Below, piece after piece: positions 9,656 through 18,671 of a stretch of DNA of 64,000 nt; position 1 is the first letter of the stretch; each line of letters opens with the position of its first letter. A program made the translations under genes and the position numbers. Below the pieces are notes generated by a model. It saw only the letters and a program-made list of their open reading frames with translations, ran no database searches and had not been told where the DNA came from. Origin of the DNA: JAGQPD01 sp020426865. Its GTDB lineage: Bacteria > Planctomycetota > Planctomycetia > Pirellulales > Pirellulaceae. The stretch is from positions 186,001 to 250,000 of the forward strand of contig JAWKTN010000005.1 in the NCBI GenBank assembly GCA_041399065.1, in the 5' to 3' direction.

Positions 9656-10381
9656 TCAGAAGAGTTCAAAGTCGGCGATGACCGGCAGGTGATCGGAGGC
9701 AACTTGGGCGACTTGCGTCGCGCCAGTGTAGGCGTGATGCAGTCGCATCTTCCCGCGGTAGAAAATCCGATCAAGAGTACTGACCGGATATGCGGCTGGA
9801 AAAGTCTTGTGGGCCCCCACGACAGGATGAAACCCTTGGGGCAAAAGTAGCTTTGGCCCGAGTTGGTTCCACATATCATTGAAATCGCCACCGACGATCA
9901 ATGGCGTCGCGCGGTTGGCACCGGTCACGGGATTGCTGCTTACAATCCGTCGAGTTTGGATCGCGCGTTCGTAACCGGCCAGTCCCAGGTGCACATTGAT
10001 CAGCCGGACGGTGCGGGTGTGGCCATTGCGGTGGACGTGGCAGTGGGTTGCCAGTCCGCGGCGGCGTTTCTTCAGTGGCACCGTCAATTCCACATCGTGA
10101 CGATTGTCCAAGGGAAAATGGCTCAAAATGGCGTTGCCATACGATCCTTCCTTGAGCGTCACATTGGACTGAAACAATTGGTGGGAGAATCCCAACGCCA
10201 AGGCCAACTCTTGGCATTGTTGATGGCGGCGTGAACGGGGAACACCTTCATCGACTTCCTGCAAAAAGGCCACATCGGGCTGGTAGTGAGCAATGGCCTG
10301 GATAACACGGTCCAAATCGTAGCGGCGATCGACGCCACCGATCCCTTTGTGAATATTGTACGATAGCAATCGAAATCGCAT
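9656..10381 (-). CDS. Endonuclease/exonuclease/phosphatase (EEP) family protein
   Basis: A 241-residue single-domain EEP protein. Conserved motifs are in order: LLSYNIHKG (Asn), FLQEVDE (metal-binding Glu), VNVHLGL (His), VGGDFNDMWN (Asp/Asn), and the C-terminal SDHLPVIADF (Asp-His catalytic pair). It has no signal peptide, so it is probably cytoplasmic. Members cleave nucleic acids or phosphoesters of lipids. Its neighbour upstream is a cardiolipin synthase in the same orientation, a pairing seen in other bacteria and compatible with a phospholipid-related role, but this is inference. Confidence 0.9.
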   Translation of the reverse strand: MRFRLLSYNIHKGIGGVDRRYDLDRVIQAIAHYQPDVAFLQEVDEGVPRSRRHQQCQELALALGFSHQLFQSNVTLKEGSYGNAILSHFPLDNRHDVELTVPLKKRRRGLATHCHVHRNGHTRTVRLINVHLGLAGYERAIQTRRIVSSNPVTGANRATPLIVGGDFNDMWNQLGPKLLLPQGFHPVVGAHKTFPAAYPVSTLDRIFYRGKMRLHHAYTGATQVAQVASDHLPVIADFELF

Positions 10382-10529
10382 CGATTCGGTAACCTAGGGC
10401 GCATGTCTGTAGATGTTCCGATGACCGGGCAACTGTTCTATCGTCAATTATGGACCTAGAATTGCCCCCAGGAAAGTCCATGACACAGCAGCTCAGCGTT
10501 TTCGATTTGTTCACGATCGGTGTCATGCC

Positions 10530-11918
10530 CTAGAGCATGGGCGCCACCAATCGTACGACACCTTCAACTAATTCCTGTACGGCGTTGGGCTTTTTCATTC
10601 CGGTGGTGCATTGTTCGTTCAACCGCATGAGCCACCGCTCAAATTCTTCGATTTCGACGGAGCTGTAGACAAACTGCATCACTTCAAAGTTGAGAAATAG
10701 GCTGCGCATGTCGAGGTTGGCGGAACCGGCGATAGCGACATCGTTGTCGATCAACAGGACTTTTGCATGGATCATGGTGTCGCCATAGAGTAACACCGTT
10801 CCACGAGCATTTTCGATATCACGGAGGAAACTGCCACGAGCGATATCTGCGAGAAAGTGATTGGAACGCTTGGGTACTGTGATCCGTACGTCGACACCAC
10901 GATGGCAGGCGATGATCAGTGCTTGCGCCAGCGAATCGTCGGGTACGAAGTACGGGGTGACGATCCAGATCCGTCGTTCCGCCGAGTAGATGGCGAGCAA
11001 GATGGCATCGAGTAGCGGGTCGCCATGCACATCGGGGCCGGAGGGAACGACTTGGAGCATAGCGCTATCCGGTTGCACGTAGGTAAATGCCGGGCAGTGT
11101 TCGATGGCAAGGCTCTCGCCGGTGGCATATTCCCAATCGGCGCGAAAAATCTTCTCAAATTGCCAGGCGGCAGGGCCCTCGACGACGAATGTCAAATCCT
11201 CCCACGCGCCGGGCACGGTCTCAGGATGAATGTACTTTGCAGTGATGTTGGCACTACCCGCGATTGCGACTTCACCGTCGGCCACGGCGATCTTCCGATG
11301 GTTTCGCAGGTTGGTACGTCGGGCGAATGGAATGTGAATCGCGGGATTGAAGATCGCAAGTTTCCCGCCTGCGTCGACCAGCGGCTTGAAAAATCGCCGC
11401 GACGTGTAAAACGACCCCCAGCCATCGATCAACAGGCGTACCTCGACCCCCTCGCGGGCTCGGCGGGCCAACGCATCACGGATGGCCGCCGCGACAGCAT
11501 CGTTGCCAAAGATGTAGGTTTCTAAATGGATCGTCTTCTGGGCACCGTTGATCATGCTCATCACGGCCTGATAACCTTCGACGCCCAACCGGCAGAGATG
11601 GAGCCGATTGTTATGAGTTGCGGCGGGGATACCGTAGCTGAGAAGTACGCGTTCCAAACGATGATGCGGCACGTTGTCGTGTGGGGACGCCTTGAGCAGG
11701 TCCAAGTTCGTTTTGGCGTCGGCCGCACGGCGCAGTTTCCGCCCGCCAAACATGATATATAAGGGGACGCCGATGATCGGGACCAGAACGATTGCCATCA
11801 GCCAGGCAGCGGTCGTGCTGGGCGAACGGCGTTGCCGCAAGATGTGGGCAATAGCCACAAACGCCAGCGCGGCACCAACGATCGTGCCGAGCTCGGTTAG
11901 TAGCCAATAGAAATTCAT
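10530..11918 (-). CDS. cls: Cardiolipin synthase (phospholipase D family)
   Basis: A 462-residue protein of normal length for bacterial ClsA-type enzymes. Two N-terminal membrane helices (about residues 8-27 and 36-57) are followed by two HKD catalytic motifs: HRKIAVADG (His207) and HAKVLLIDND (His384). Each is followed by a GSAN segment. It joins phosphatidyl groups to make cardiolipin at the inner membrane. It is read in the same direction as the EEP gene, 148 bp upstream of it. Confidence 0.94.
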   Translation of the reverse strand: MNFYWLLTELGTIVGAALAFVAIAHILRQRRSPSTTAAWLMAIVLVPIIGVPLYIMFGGRKLRRAADAKTNLDLLKASPHDNVPHHRLERVLLSYGIPAATHNNRLHLCRLGVEGYQAVMSMINGAQKTIHLETYIFGNDAVAAAIRDALARRAREGVEVRLLIDGWGSFYTSRRFFKPLVDAGGKLAIFNPAIHIPFARRTNLRNHRKIAVADGEVAIAGSANITAKYIHPETVPGAWEDLTFVVEGPAAWQFEKIFRADWEYATGESLAIEHCPAFTYVQPDSAMLQVVPSGPDVHGDPLLDAILLAIYSAERRIWIVTPYFVPDDSLAQALIIACHRGVDVRITVPKRSNHFLADIARGSFLRDIENARGTVLLYGDTMIHAKVLLIDNDVAIAGSANLDMRSLFLNFEVMQFVYSSVEIEEFERWLMRLNEQCTTGMKKPNAVQELVEGVVRLVAPML

Positions 11919-12021
11919 GGTCTTGGCGTCCAGCTACCATTGCTTGGCGAAAAAGACTGCCAGCGAAAACGCAATCATGCGTTTCATTATGGCTCGGGCC
12001 GCCGTCAGAAAACAGGCCCCC

Positions 12022-12057
12022 GGTGCGTGAGGACCACAGCAACATTCCTCACGCGCC
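12022..12057 (-). terminator. Hairpin terminator of the PEP-CTERM gene
   Basis: A 12-bp stem with one G-U pair (GGTGCGTGAGGA at 12022-12033 against TCCTCACGCGCC at 12046-12057) and a 12-base loop. It begins 24 bp after the stop of the minus-strand gene, and a TTTT run follows about 9 bases beyond the stem on that strand. Confidence 0.6.
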
Positions 12058-12080
12058 AGGGGACCCGAATGGGTGCACGA

Positions 12081-13808
12081 CTAATTGCCGCGCGCATTGC
12101 GGCGAATTCGCTGCGATCGCAATCGCACCTGCAGTGGCAAACCGCACAAGAGCGTCAGTACCAGCGTCATGGCGTGTGGTTCGGGAACCGACGCGACACT
12201 GGCGACCGCTGCCGTATTGCCAAAGTTATCTTTCCAGATTGTATAGTCAGCGGCATCGACAGTCCCATTGCCGTTGCCGTCGGCGGTCAGCTCGGTCGTC
12301 GATCCGAAGGAATCTTTCCAGACGGTATAGTCGGCGGCATCCACGACACCGTTGCCATTATAATCGCCCAGCAGAGCCGCGGCCTGGGGCGTCAACGGGT
12401 TGTTGAAGTCGACAAATGCAAAGTAGAAATCGGTATCGGTCAGTCGCAGATCATCGCCGAAGACGTTTTCTGAGTTGGGACTTCCGATCGCCGCCACCGA
12501 GCGCGATTGGACGATGAATTCACCGGATTGGTCATCATATTGATACGACAAGAATGTGCGATCCGCCAACATCGGGCTACCAGGCAGGCTGGACGCCACC
12601 GCCCCCCCGGCCACCGACAAGACCAACATCCCATCGTTTTCGCCCAGGGCAGTCTGGCCATCGCTGTCAAGAATCTTGATGGCGTATTCCCCTGCTTCGG
12701 TGCGTGTTAGCTGCATGCGGTTGTCGCCGGCGCTGTTGACGAACGAGCCATCGACACCCTTGACGTGCCCGCCAATTAGGCCGCCAGCGGTATACGGCAC
12801 ATAGAGAAACTGAAAGGAACTGCTGTTGAACGTGTTGCCGGAGAAGTCAATATCGTTGTCCTCGCGAACCGTCACGGACCAGCCGTTGGCGGTCGGAACG
12901 CCGCCGGCGATATCGGTGGCGTTGTCGCCGTTCGTCGGAGAGACAAAGAGCATCCCATCGGTTAGAGCATTGATACCCGGAAGAGACACGGTAGCGATCG
13001 AGTCGGTGTAGACGATCGACGAAGAGGCAACGTTCGGACTACCCGTAGAAATGGTGGCTTCACCTTCGACGCCACCATAGCCATCGACCCATGCGCCAAG
13101 CCAGCCTTGCTCGTACGGGAAATAGGCGGTAGCGACATTGAAGCTGGCTTCGCCGCGCCCATCATCGAATCCGGCCAAACCCATCTGCAAGTCCGCTGAC
13201 TGCGACCCGCCATTGGCGAACTCACCGTCATTCATCCGATACCCCCAACCTTGTCCAAAACCATTGTTGAAATACGCAATCCCGTGCGTGATGCCCAACG
13301 GAGCACCGTTGACCGAGTCTCCTTGATCGACGCCGTTGTGCCGAACGGATGCAAGCAACGCCCCTGTCTCGCGACTGACACGCCATGCCAGGGTCGAGTT
13401 GGCGAAAGGTTCACCGTCGGCAATGGGACGATAATTGTTGACGTAATCGTTTGGCGGAAAGTAGCTGCTGTCGTTCGGGTCGAACGGGCCAATTGACATC
13501 GCAATATCGCCTTCATTGTGACGCGATTCCGTCCATGCAATCGGCCCCGATGCAGGAAATTGAATTTTGAGATTATCGGAGCCGCCGCCACCGAAATCGC
13601 TCCCCGGAATCGGACTGATATTCACATTGGCAGCTGTCACGGTCGTAGGAAATGTACCCGGCATAGCGCCAGCAGGGGCCGCGCCACTAGGGTCGCTAAT
13701 CGCCGGCGCTGCGGCCAATCCAACCGGTCCGAAATAGACCACCAGTGCGGCCGCGGACATTGTCATGCCGATCCTGCTTCTCCATCCACCATCCCGCGTC
13801 TTACGCAT
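12081..13808 (-). CDS. Exported protein with dockerin-like repeats and a PEP-CTERM sorting signal
   Basis: A 575-residue protein. The ATG at 13808 is preceded by GAGGAG, so the longer frame to 13913 is rejected. It has a signal peptide (TMSAAALVVYFGPVGLAA), a long beta-rich region of unknown fold, then two dockerin-like calcium loops (DYNGNGVVDAADYTVWKD and DGNGNGTVDAADYTIWKD). It ends with VPEPHAMTLVLTLL and an Arg-rich tail, the PEP-CTERM signal for exosortase-dependent sorting. The tail here is slightly unusual: the hydrophobic part is short and followed by many Arg. It is probably extracellular or surface-bound; the function of the main domain is not recognised. Confidence 0.88.
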   Translation of the reverse strand: MRKTRDGGWRSRIGMTMSAAALVVYFGPVGLAAAPAISDPSGAAPAGAMPGTFPTTVTAANVNISPIPGSDFGGGGSDNLKIQFPASGPIAWTESRHNEGDIAMSIGPFDPNDSSYFPPNDYVNNYRPIADGEPFANSTLAWRVSRETGALLASVRHNGVDQGDSVNGAPLGITHGIAYFNNGFGQGWGYRMNDGEFANGGSQSADLQMGLAGFDDGRGEASFNVATAYFPYEQGWLGAWVDGYGGVEGEATISTGSPNVASSSIVYTDSIATVSLPGINALTDGMLFVSPTNGDNATDIAGGVPTANGWSVTVREDNDIDFSGNTFNSSSFQFLYVPYTAGGLIGGHVKGVDGSFVNSAGDNRMQLTRTEAGEYAIKILDSDGQTALGENDGMLVLSVAGGAVASSLPGSPMLADRTFLSYQYDDQSGEFIVQSRSVAAIGSPNSENVFGDDLRLTDTDFYFAFVDFNNPLTPQAAALLGDYNGNGVVDAADYTVWKDSFGSTTELTADGNGNGTVDAADYTIWKDNFGNTAAVASVASVPEPHAMTLVLTLLCGLPLQVRLRSQRIRRNARGN

Positions 13809-14181
13809 CGCAGCTCTCCTCATTGTTGTCGTCTTGTAAACGTGGAATCCACGCGTGAACTTGCCAATACTAACTCGTGGGAACCCATCGCGCGCCCCAT
13901 CGACGATCCGCAAGTGCTAGCTACGAACGATTCTCAACAAAACGTTGCTAGTTTGCAAGCCTCGCACGTCAAAACTAACCAAAAGTTAAAGAATGCTCTG
14001 GAAGCGATAATAGCGTTCGCATCAGCAGCACGTGGCCGGCGGTGGAACGATTCGGGTTTTGAAGTGTAGGGGCGGATCAGGGTATCACGTGCGGAATTCC
14101 GATTGACAGCCTGTGGGGGATTTTCTATAGATCACCACGAAACTTTTGACCGCACCCACCATCGGCCCGGGCAACTTCGCC
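13809..14181. other. Divergent intergenic region
   Basis: 373 bp between the PEP-CTERM gene and the glycosyltransferase operon, expected to carry both promoters. I see no clear gene, repeat or operator here. A TTG-initiated extension of the glycosyltransferase (from 14146) enters it but has no better ribosome-binding site. Confidence 0.5.
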
Positions 14182-15015
14182 ATGTACACAGTCAAACCGC
14201 CACAGCTTCCCGAACTATCAGTCGTGATACCGGTCCACAATGAGGTAGAGAATATTGGGAAATTGGTGGCCGAAATCCAGGCGGCGTTGACAGGTGGGGC
14301 GGCGTTCGAAATCGTCACGGTCAATGACGGCAGCAGCGACGCCACACTTGACGTGCTGACGGGATTGCAGGAGCGGGTCCAGGAACTGCGTGTGGTATCA
14401 CACGAAAACTGTTGCGGACAGAGCACAGCGTTGCGCACGGGTGTGGCGGCGGCTCGTGGAAAGTACATCGCGACGCTGGATGGAGACGGCCAAAACGACC
14501 CCGCCGATATCCCACACTTGTGGCAGCGGCTGCAGGAACTCAACAAGAGCGAAGGGGTGCGGATGGTCGCCGGCTATCGCAAAGGACGACGCGATACCGC
14601 GTGGCGTCGGTTCTGTTCGCGAGTCGCTAACGGAGTGCGGAGTCGGATCTTGCGCGATGCGACGCCCGATACCGGTTGCGGGTTGAAGGTCTTTGATCGA
14701 GCAGTCTTCATGGACTTGCCGTATTTTGATCATATGCACCGCTTTCTGCCGGCATTAGTCCGCCGTCACGGTGCGGGAGTGGTATCGGTAGAAGTAAACC
14801 ATCGTCCGCGTAAAGGGGGACGGTCCCACTATGGAACATGGGATCGCTTTTCGGCAGGCGTCATTGATTTGATGGGAGTACTGTGGCTATTGCAGCGCAC
14901 GCGCCTTCCCGTCAGCGTGGAGTATTTCAAGGATGAACATGGACACGGTATGGCTGACGATCGGACTGGGGGGGCAGCTACTGTTCACAGCACGGTTTCT
15001 CGTGCAGTGGCTTAG
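14182..15015 (+). CDS. GT2-family glycosyltransferase (dolichol/undecaprenyl-phosphate sugar synthase-like)
   Basis: A 277-residue cytoplasmic GT2 enzyme without C-terminal membrane helices. Motifs: LSVVIPVHNEVENI at the start, VNDGSSD for nucleotide binding, TLDGDGQNDP (the DxD-like metal site) and a basic RKGGRSHYG segment near the end. ATG at 14182; an upstream TTG at 14146 is less likely. By similarity to ArnC/DPM1 enzymes it probably loads a sugar onto undecaprenyl phosphate. The following genes encode a membrane LAB_N protein and an ArnT-like transferase, fitting a donor-making step for envelope glycosylation. Confidence 0.9.
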   Translation: MYTVKPPQLPELSVVIPVHNEVENIGKLVAEIQAALTGGAAFEIVTVNDGSSDATLDVLTGLQERVQELRVVSHENCCGQSTALRTGVAAARGKYIATLDGDGQNDPADIPHLWQRLQELNKSEGVRMVAGYRKGRRDTAWRRFCSRVANGVRSRILRDATPDTGCGLKVFDRAVFMDLPYFDHMHRFLPALVRRHGAGVVSVEVNHRPRKGGRSHYGTWDRFSAGVIDLMGVLWLLQRTRLPVSVEYFKDEHGHGMADDRTGGAATVHSTVSRAVA

Positions 15016-15226
15016 CAGCGAACGCGCGGGGCGCAGCGTGATTCCGCTTGGTTTCTGGTATCTAAGCGTGCTGGGTGGGCTCACACTGCTCATCTATGCA
15101 TGTCATCGCGCCGATCCGGTGTTCATTCTCGGTCAGTCAACGGGGCTGGTGATCTATTTGCGTAACTTGATTCTCATACGGCGTGAGCAGCAAACAACGA
15201 CTCCCGTCTCATCGGTGGCTTCATGA
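14933..15226 (+). CDS. Lipid-A-disaccharide synthase N-terminal-domain (LAB_N) membrane protein
   Basis: A 97-residue membrane protein matching the LAB_N domain: GGQLLFTARFLVQWLSSE, then SVIPLGFWYLSVLGG, then QSTGLVIYLRNLILI. It forms about three helices. It overlaps the end of the glycosyltransferase gene by 83 bp in another frame. An alternative start at 14939, behind AAGGA, shortens the overlap slightly. Free-standing LAB_N proteins often sit between an ArnC-like and an ArnT-like gene, and are thought to help move or present lipid-linked sugars. The exact activity is not proven. Confidence 0.88.
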   Translation: MNMDTVWLTIGLGGQLLFTARFLVQWLSSERAGRSVIPLGFWYLSVLGGLTLLIYACHRADPVFILGQSTGLVIYLRNLILIRREQQTTTPVSSVAS

Positions 15227-16875
15227 ACGGTAAATTCAATCGAAACGATCTCTATTTGGCCTTGGCGATTTCAGTTATATGGGTGGCGGTGTCGATCGCT
15301 ACGCGTCCGCTGATCCCCATCGATGAAACGCGGTACGTCACGGTTGCGTGGGAGATGTATCAGAGTGGCGACTTCCTGGTCCCCCATTTGAACGGCGAGA
15401 TCTATTCACACAAGCCGCCGCTGTTGTTCTGGTTGATCAACGCTGTCTGGGCCGTGACCGGCGTACAAGAAGGGCCGGCCCGCTGCATTGGCCCGGCATT
15501 TGGCTTGGCGAGTCTGGGGATGGTCTATTACTTGGGGCGTCTGCTCTGGCCCGATCAGCGCAAGTACGCGGCCGGTGCCGTACTGGTGCTGGCATCCAGT
15601 GCTGTCTGGGCCGTCTTCGCGTCAGTGACGATGTTCGATACGGGTCTGACGTTCTTCGTATTGTGCGGTTGCGTAGGCATTTTGGAAATGGCGAGGCAAC
15701 GCAATCTGCGAGGGTTCTTGTATTTGGTATTGGCCGTCGCCGGTGGCCTGCTGCAGAAAGGTCCTGTGATTTTCCTGCACCTGATGCCGATCGCGCTGCT
15801 GGCCCCCAAGTGGCTAAATACCTCGAACCAACAAGTATCATGGCGTCGCTGGTACGCAACGATCTTTGCTGCTTCGGGCGTGGGAATCGCTATCGCCTTG
15901 TTGTGGGTTGTTCCCGCCATCATCGGCGGTGGACACGAATACGCCGAAGCGATCCTCTGGCGTCAATCGGCGGGAAGAGTCGTCAACTCCTTCGCTCACC
16001 GTCGACCGTTCTGGTGGTATGCCCCGTTGTTGCCGCTGTTGATTTTCCCCTGGTCCTTCTCGTGGCAACCATGGCGAATGCTGCCAAGTCTATGGCACGA
16101 ACAACCAATACGTTTCTGCGTCTATTGGTTTGGCGCCACTTTCTTCCTGTTCTCTCTTTTGAGCGGCAAGCAGATTCACTATCTCCTGCCGGCGTTGCCC
16201 GCCGCCGCGTTGATTGTATCGCGACTGTTGGACACGATGACTTCGCGACAAATCCATCGCATGTCGTGGCAAACCGTGACGTTCCTGATCCTTGCTGCTA
16301 CCGCCCTGTCATTTCTACCGATCGTCGCGTCCTACCATGGCAAACTCGTGACGCTCACCGATATCTCGCCGCTGTGGGGAATCCCACTCTTATTTGTCGG
16401 GATTGGTGTCGGGGTGCTGCACATCACCACCCTGCCAGCCGCCGTCCGCTGTGGTGCCGTTAGCACGATCGTGGCCTTCATCATGGTCAACTCCGCCGCA
16501 TTCTCCGCTCTGCGAGGCGGTTTTGACCTGCAGCCATTCGCCAATGATCTGGCGGAATACCAAACCGCCGATCACCCAATGGCATTCGTCGGCAACTACC
16601 ACGGTCAGTTCCACTTTCTCGGACGCCTGGACGATCCCATTACGCAACTCGATTCAGAAGCAGAGATTGCCGAGTGGTCACAAGCACATCCCAATGGATT
16701 TGTGATCCGCTGCGAAGAACCGATGAAACGTTCGACACGAGGCTTGATCGTCAGCCGAGAACTGCTACGCGACCTCAAGAGTCGCCGACTGGAATTGTGG
16801 GACGCCGCCGCACTTGCGGAGCTGACTCAAGCTGAGTTGCGGACGGCTCGACAACCAGATGTCACGTTAAAGTAA
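15223..16875 (+). CDS. ArnT-like GT39 glycosyltransferase
   Basis: A 550-residue polytopic membrane protein with an early acidic loop, PLIPIDETRYVTVAWEM. This corresponds to the catalytic Asp-Glu of ArnT/PMT-type GT39 enzymes, followed by HKPPLLFWL. About a dozen helices follow, then a soluble C-terminal part. Its start overlaps the previous stop (ATGA), indicating translational coupling. Enzymes of this class move a sugar from undecaprenyl phosphate to lipid A or another envelope acceptor on the periplasmic side. With the two genes before it, it forms a complete synthesis-to-transfer module. Confidence 0.92.
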   Translation: MNGKFNRNDLYLALAISVIWVAVSIATRPLIPIDETRYVTVAWEMYQSGDFLVPHLNGEIYSHKPPLLFWLINAVWAVTGVQEGPARCIGPAFGLASLGMVYYLGRLLWPDQRKYAAGAVLVLASSAVWAVFASVTMFDTGLTFFVLCGCVGILEMARQRNLRGFLYLVLAVAGGLLQKGPVIFLHLMPIALLAPKWLNTSNQQVSWRRWYATIFAASGVGIAIALLWVVPAIIGGGHEYAEAILWRQSAGRVVNSFAHRRPFWWYAPLLPLLIFPWSFSWQPWRMLPSLWHEQPIRFCVYWFGATFFLFSLLSGKQIHYLLPALPAAALIVSRLLDTMTSRQIHRMSWQTVTFLILAATALSFLPIVASYHGKLVTLTDISPLWGIPLLFVGIGVGVLHITTLPAAVRCGAVSTIVAFIMVNSAAFSALRGGFDLQPFANDLAEYQTADHPMAFVGNYHGQFHFLGRLDDPITQLDSEAEIAEWSQAHPNGFVIRCEEPMKRSTRGLIVSRELLRDLKSRRLELWDAAALAELTQAELRTARQPDVTLK

Positions 16876-16903
16876 CGGCAACTGCCGATGTTGCTGTGAG
16901 CTT

Positions 16904-17359
16904 TTACTTGACCGGCTTTGGGGTCACCACATTAAAGTCGAGGGTCTGTGTACCCGACGTAATCTCCACCGTGGTGTTGTTTCCCTCAGCATTCGGGGGA
17001 ATGTCGACATCCGCCGGATTAACCAACCCCTGATGATTGACGCCACGCGCCGTCAAGTCAGCCGCACGTTGCTGCATCTCTTCTTGACTCACCGCAAAAT
17101 TGATATCTCGATACGCATTGATCTGCGCACGGCGAGACCCCGGAGATGCCTCGTCCACTTCGTAATGGCCGTCGACGATTTGACCTGCAAACATCTGCCC
17201 TTGCCCGTCCGCGGGATGAAAAATAACCTCACCCTTCTTGACGGGTTCGCCATTGAGCGTAACCGTTCCGGAAACGGAACAACCTTTTTCACAACCCGCG
17301 GCCAGCGGTAACAAGCTCAATCCGACAACCACGAGCATGGCGCGATATGTCATCCGCAT
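16904..17359 (-). CDS. Small planctomycete lipoprotein (carboxypeptidase-regulatory-like beta-sandwich)
   Basis: A 151-residue protein with a lipoprotein signal (LSLLPLAAGC). The mature part begins CSVSGTVTLNGEPVKKGEVIF and continues as a short transthyretin/Ig-like sandwich with GHYEVDEASPG. Many such lipoproteins in planctomycetes lie directly behind a DUF1559 gene, as here (24 bp after it). It is probably outer-membrane or periplasmic; function unknown. Confidence 0.88.
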   Translation of the reverse strand: MRMTYRAMLVVVGLSLLPLAAGCEKGCSVSGTVTLNGEPVKKGEVIFHPADGQGQMFAGQIVDGHYEVDEASPGSRRAQINAYRDINFAVSQEEMQQRAADLTARGVNHQGLVNPADVDIPPNAEGNNTTVEITSGTQTLDFNVVTPKPVK

Positions 17360-17383
17360 ATTCCTTGAATTCCCTTGGCTGTT

Positions 17384-18451
17384 CTAATTTGTCAACGGCT
17401 GCAATGCTTCGCTGCCGTCTCTTGTCCCAGCGGCGCGCCACACGTAGAGGTCAATCCCATCGGCAATGAATGTGGACGAGCCATCAATCAAGGTGACATT
17501 CACGCCGCCAGGGTGATTGCTACGAGCTCCGGCATAGGAACCGGCACCGCTGGGGGTCCACCAACCATTGCCCCCAAGGCTTTGGCACGGAGGACGATAG
17601 GTAAGGTCCCCTACATCTTTGGGGCACGGCCCGTAGGGTCGGTCGGCCAAGGATGAATTGGGGGTCAGATACGTCGTCATTAACGCACCACCCATATTGC
17701 CGTAGATGGTTTCACCCATGGGGCCCCCCCAACCCGGTTCGATTACCGGCACCAACGCTTCAGAAAAAGCAATCGTCTTGGACGTACCATCCTTAATCTG
17801 ACGCAACTTCACCGCCTCGGTCTGCGGCAGCGGGCTTCCTGATGCTGTCTGCCCGTCGATACTCTGTCGATTCGTGACGCCGAAAGTTCCTTTGCCGAAA
17901 TAATCGTTGGAGGTGTCGGTGCGGGGTTTGACGCCGTACATATCGCCGCTTCCCACACATCCACGATAGCTACCCCGCCAGAAGCCGAACGATGCCGTCT
18001 CTAACTCGTTGGCCTGCGGCGCGACGTCGCTGGGGCAGTAGTATCCGGGAATCTGCGCATGCCTCGCTGCACGCAAACGAGGATCATCGCCAATTGGGCC
18101 GTTCGGTCCCGGGTAGCTGGTCTTATAACCCTTCTCCGGCAGTGTCCAATAATTGTCGTACGCAGCCTGCTCTTCCAACTGCGGCAAAATCAACTGCACC
18201 CACGTGTAGGTATCCCAGATGTCGTATTTTCGTGCATAGGGTAGCTCCTGGTTGGCCGACTCGTAATTGATCGTCGCCAAGGTAACTTGCCGCAAATTAT
18301 TCATACACGCCGTTCGCCGCGCCGCCTCGCGAGCGGCATTGACGGCTGGCAACAGTAACGCCACCAACAGTCCGATGATCGCAATCACGACCAATAGCTC
18401 AACCAACGTGAAGCCAGCCAAGCCACTCTTGCGTATGTGGCGAGTCATCAT
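17384..18451 (-). CDS. DUF1559 prepilin-like protein
   Basis: A 355-residue protein with a type II/IV pseudopilin leader: GFTLVELLVVIAIIGLLVAL preceded by KSGLA, so a prepilin peptidase should cut before Phe. DUF1559 follows, ending with the H-X9-DG-type region SNHPGGVNVTLIDGSS. GAGGAG lies 7 bases before the ATG. DUF1559 proteins are greatly expanded in planctomycetes and linked to pilus-like or pore structures of the outer envelope. It leads an operon with the small lipoprotein. Confidence 0.95.
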   Translation of the reverse strand: MMTRHIRKSGLAGFTLVELLVVIAIIGLLVALLLPAVNAAREAARRTACMNNLRQVTLATINYESANQELPYARKYDIWDTYTWVQLILPQLEEQAAYDNYWTLPEKGYKTSYPGPNGPIGDDPRLRAARHAQIPGYYCPSDVAPQANELETASFGFWRGSYRGCVGSGDMYGVKPRTDTSNDYFGKGTFGVTNRQSIDGQTASGSPLPQTEAVKLRQIKDGTSKTIAFSEALVPVIEPGWGGPMGETIYGNMGGALMTTYLTPNSSLADRPYGPCPKDVGDLTYRPPCQSLGGNGWWTPSGAGSYAGARSNHPGGVNVTLIDGSSTFIADGIDLYVWRAAGTRDGSEALQPLTN

Positions 18452-18574
18452 ACGAATCTCCTCGTTCTGCTAAGTGGAATTAAGCTGCGCAAGAAAAAAC
18501 TTCTGCGTCCATTTTATTTCACCAAGCGGCCGTTGTCACGACCACTCCGTTTGGGATGTCATCGCCTGGCAGGC

Positions 18575-18620
18575 CGCCGTCGTCACCGCCGTCGTCACCG
18601 TCGTCGTCACCGTCGGTCAC
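18575..18620. repeat. 12-bp tandem repeat (about 3.8 copies)
   Basis: The unit CGCCGTCGTCAC occurs at 18575-18586 and 18587-18598. CGTCGTCGTCAC (one change) follows at 18599-18610 and a shortened CGTCGGTCAC at 18611-18620. It sits between the DUF1559 gene start and the stop of the CRTAC1-type gene. The 11-mer CCGTGGCGAAA also occurs twice just beyond it (near 18624 and 18657). Confidence 0.8.
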
Positions 18621-18671
18621 CCCCCGTGGCGAAACAGGCAGCGACATTGTCATCCACCGTGGCGAAAAAAG

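Noticed and set aside
14146..14181. TTG start for the GT2 glycosyltransferase
   Set aside because: It adds 12 residues with no homology and no ribosome-binding site; the ATG at 14182 directly precedes the conserved domain.
18575..18620. CRISPR-like array
   Set aside because: The units are only 12 bp, contiguous and without spacers, and no cas genes are present.
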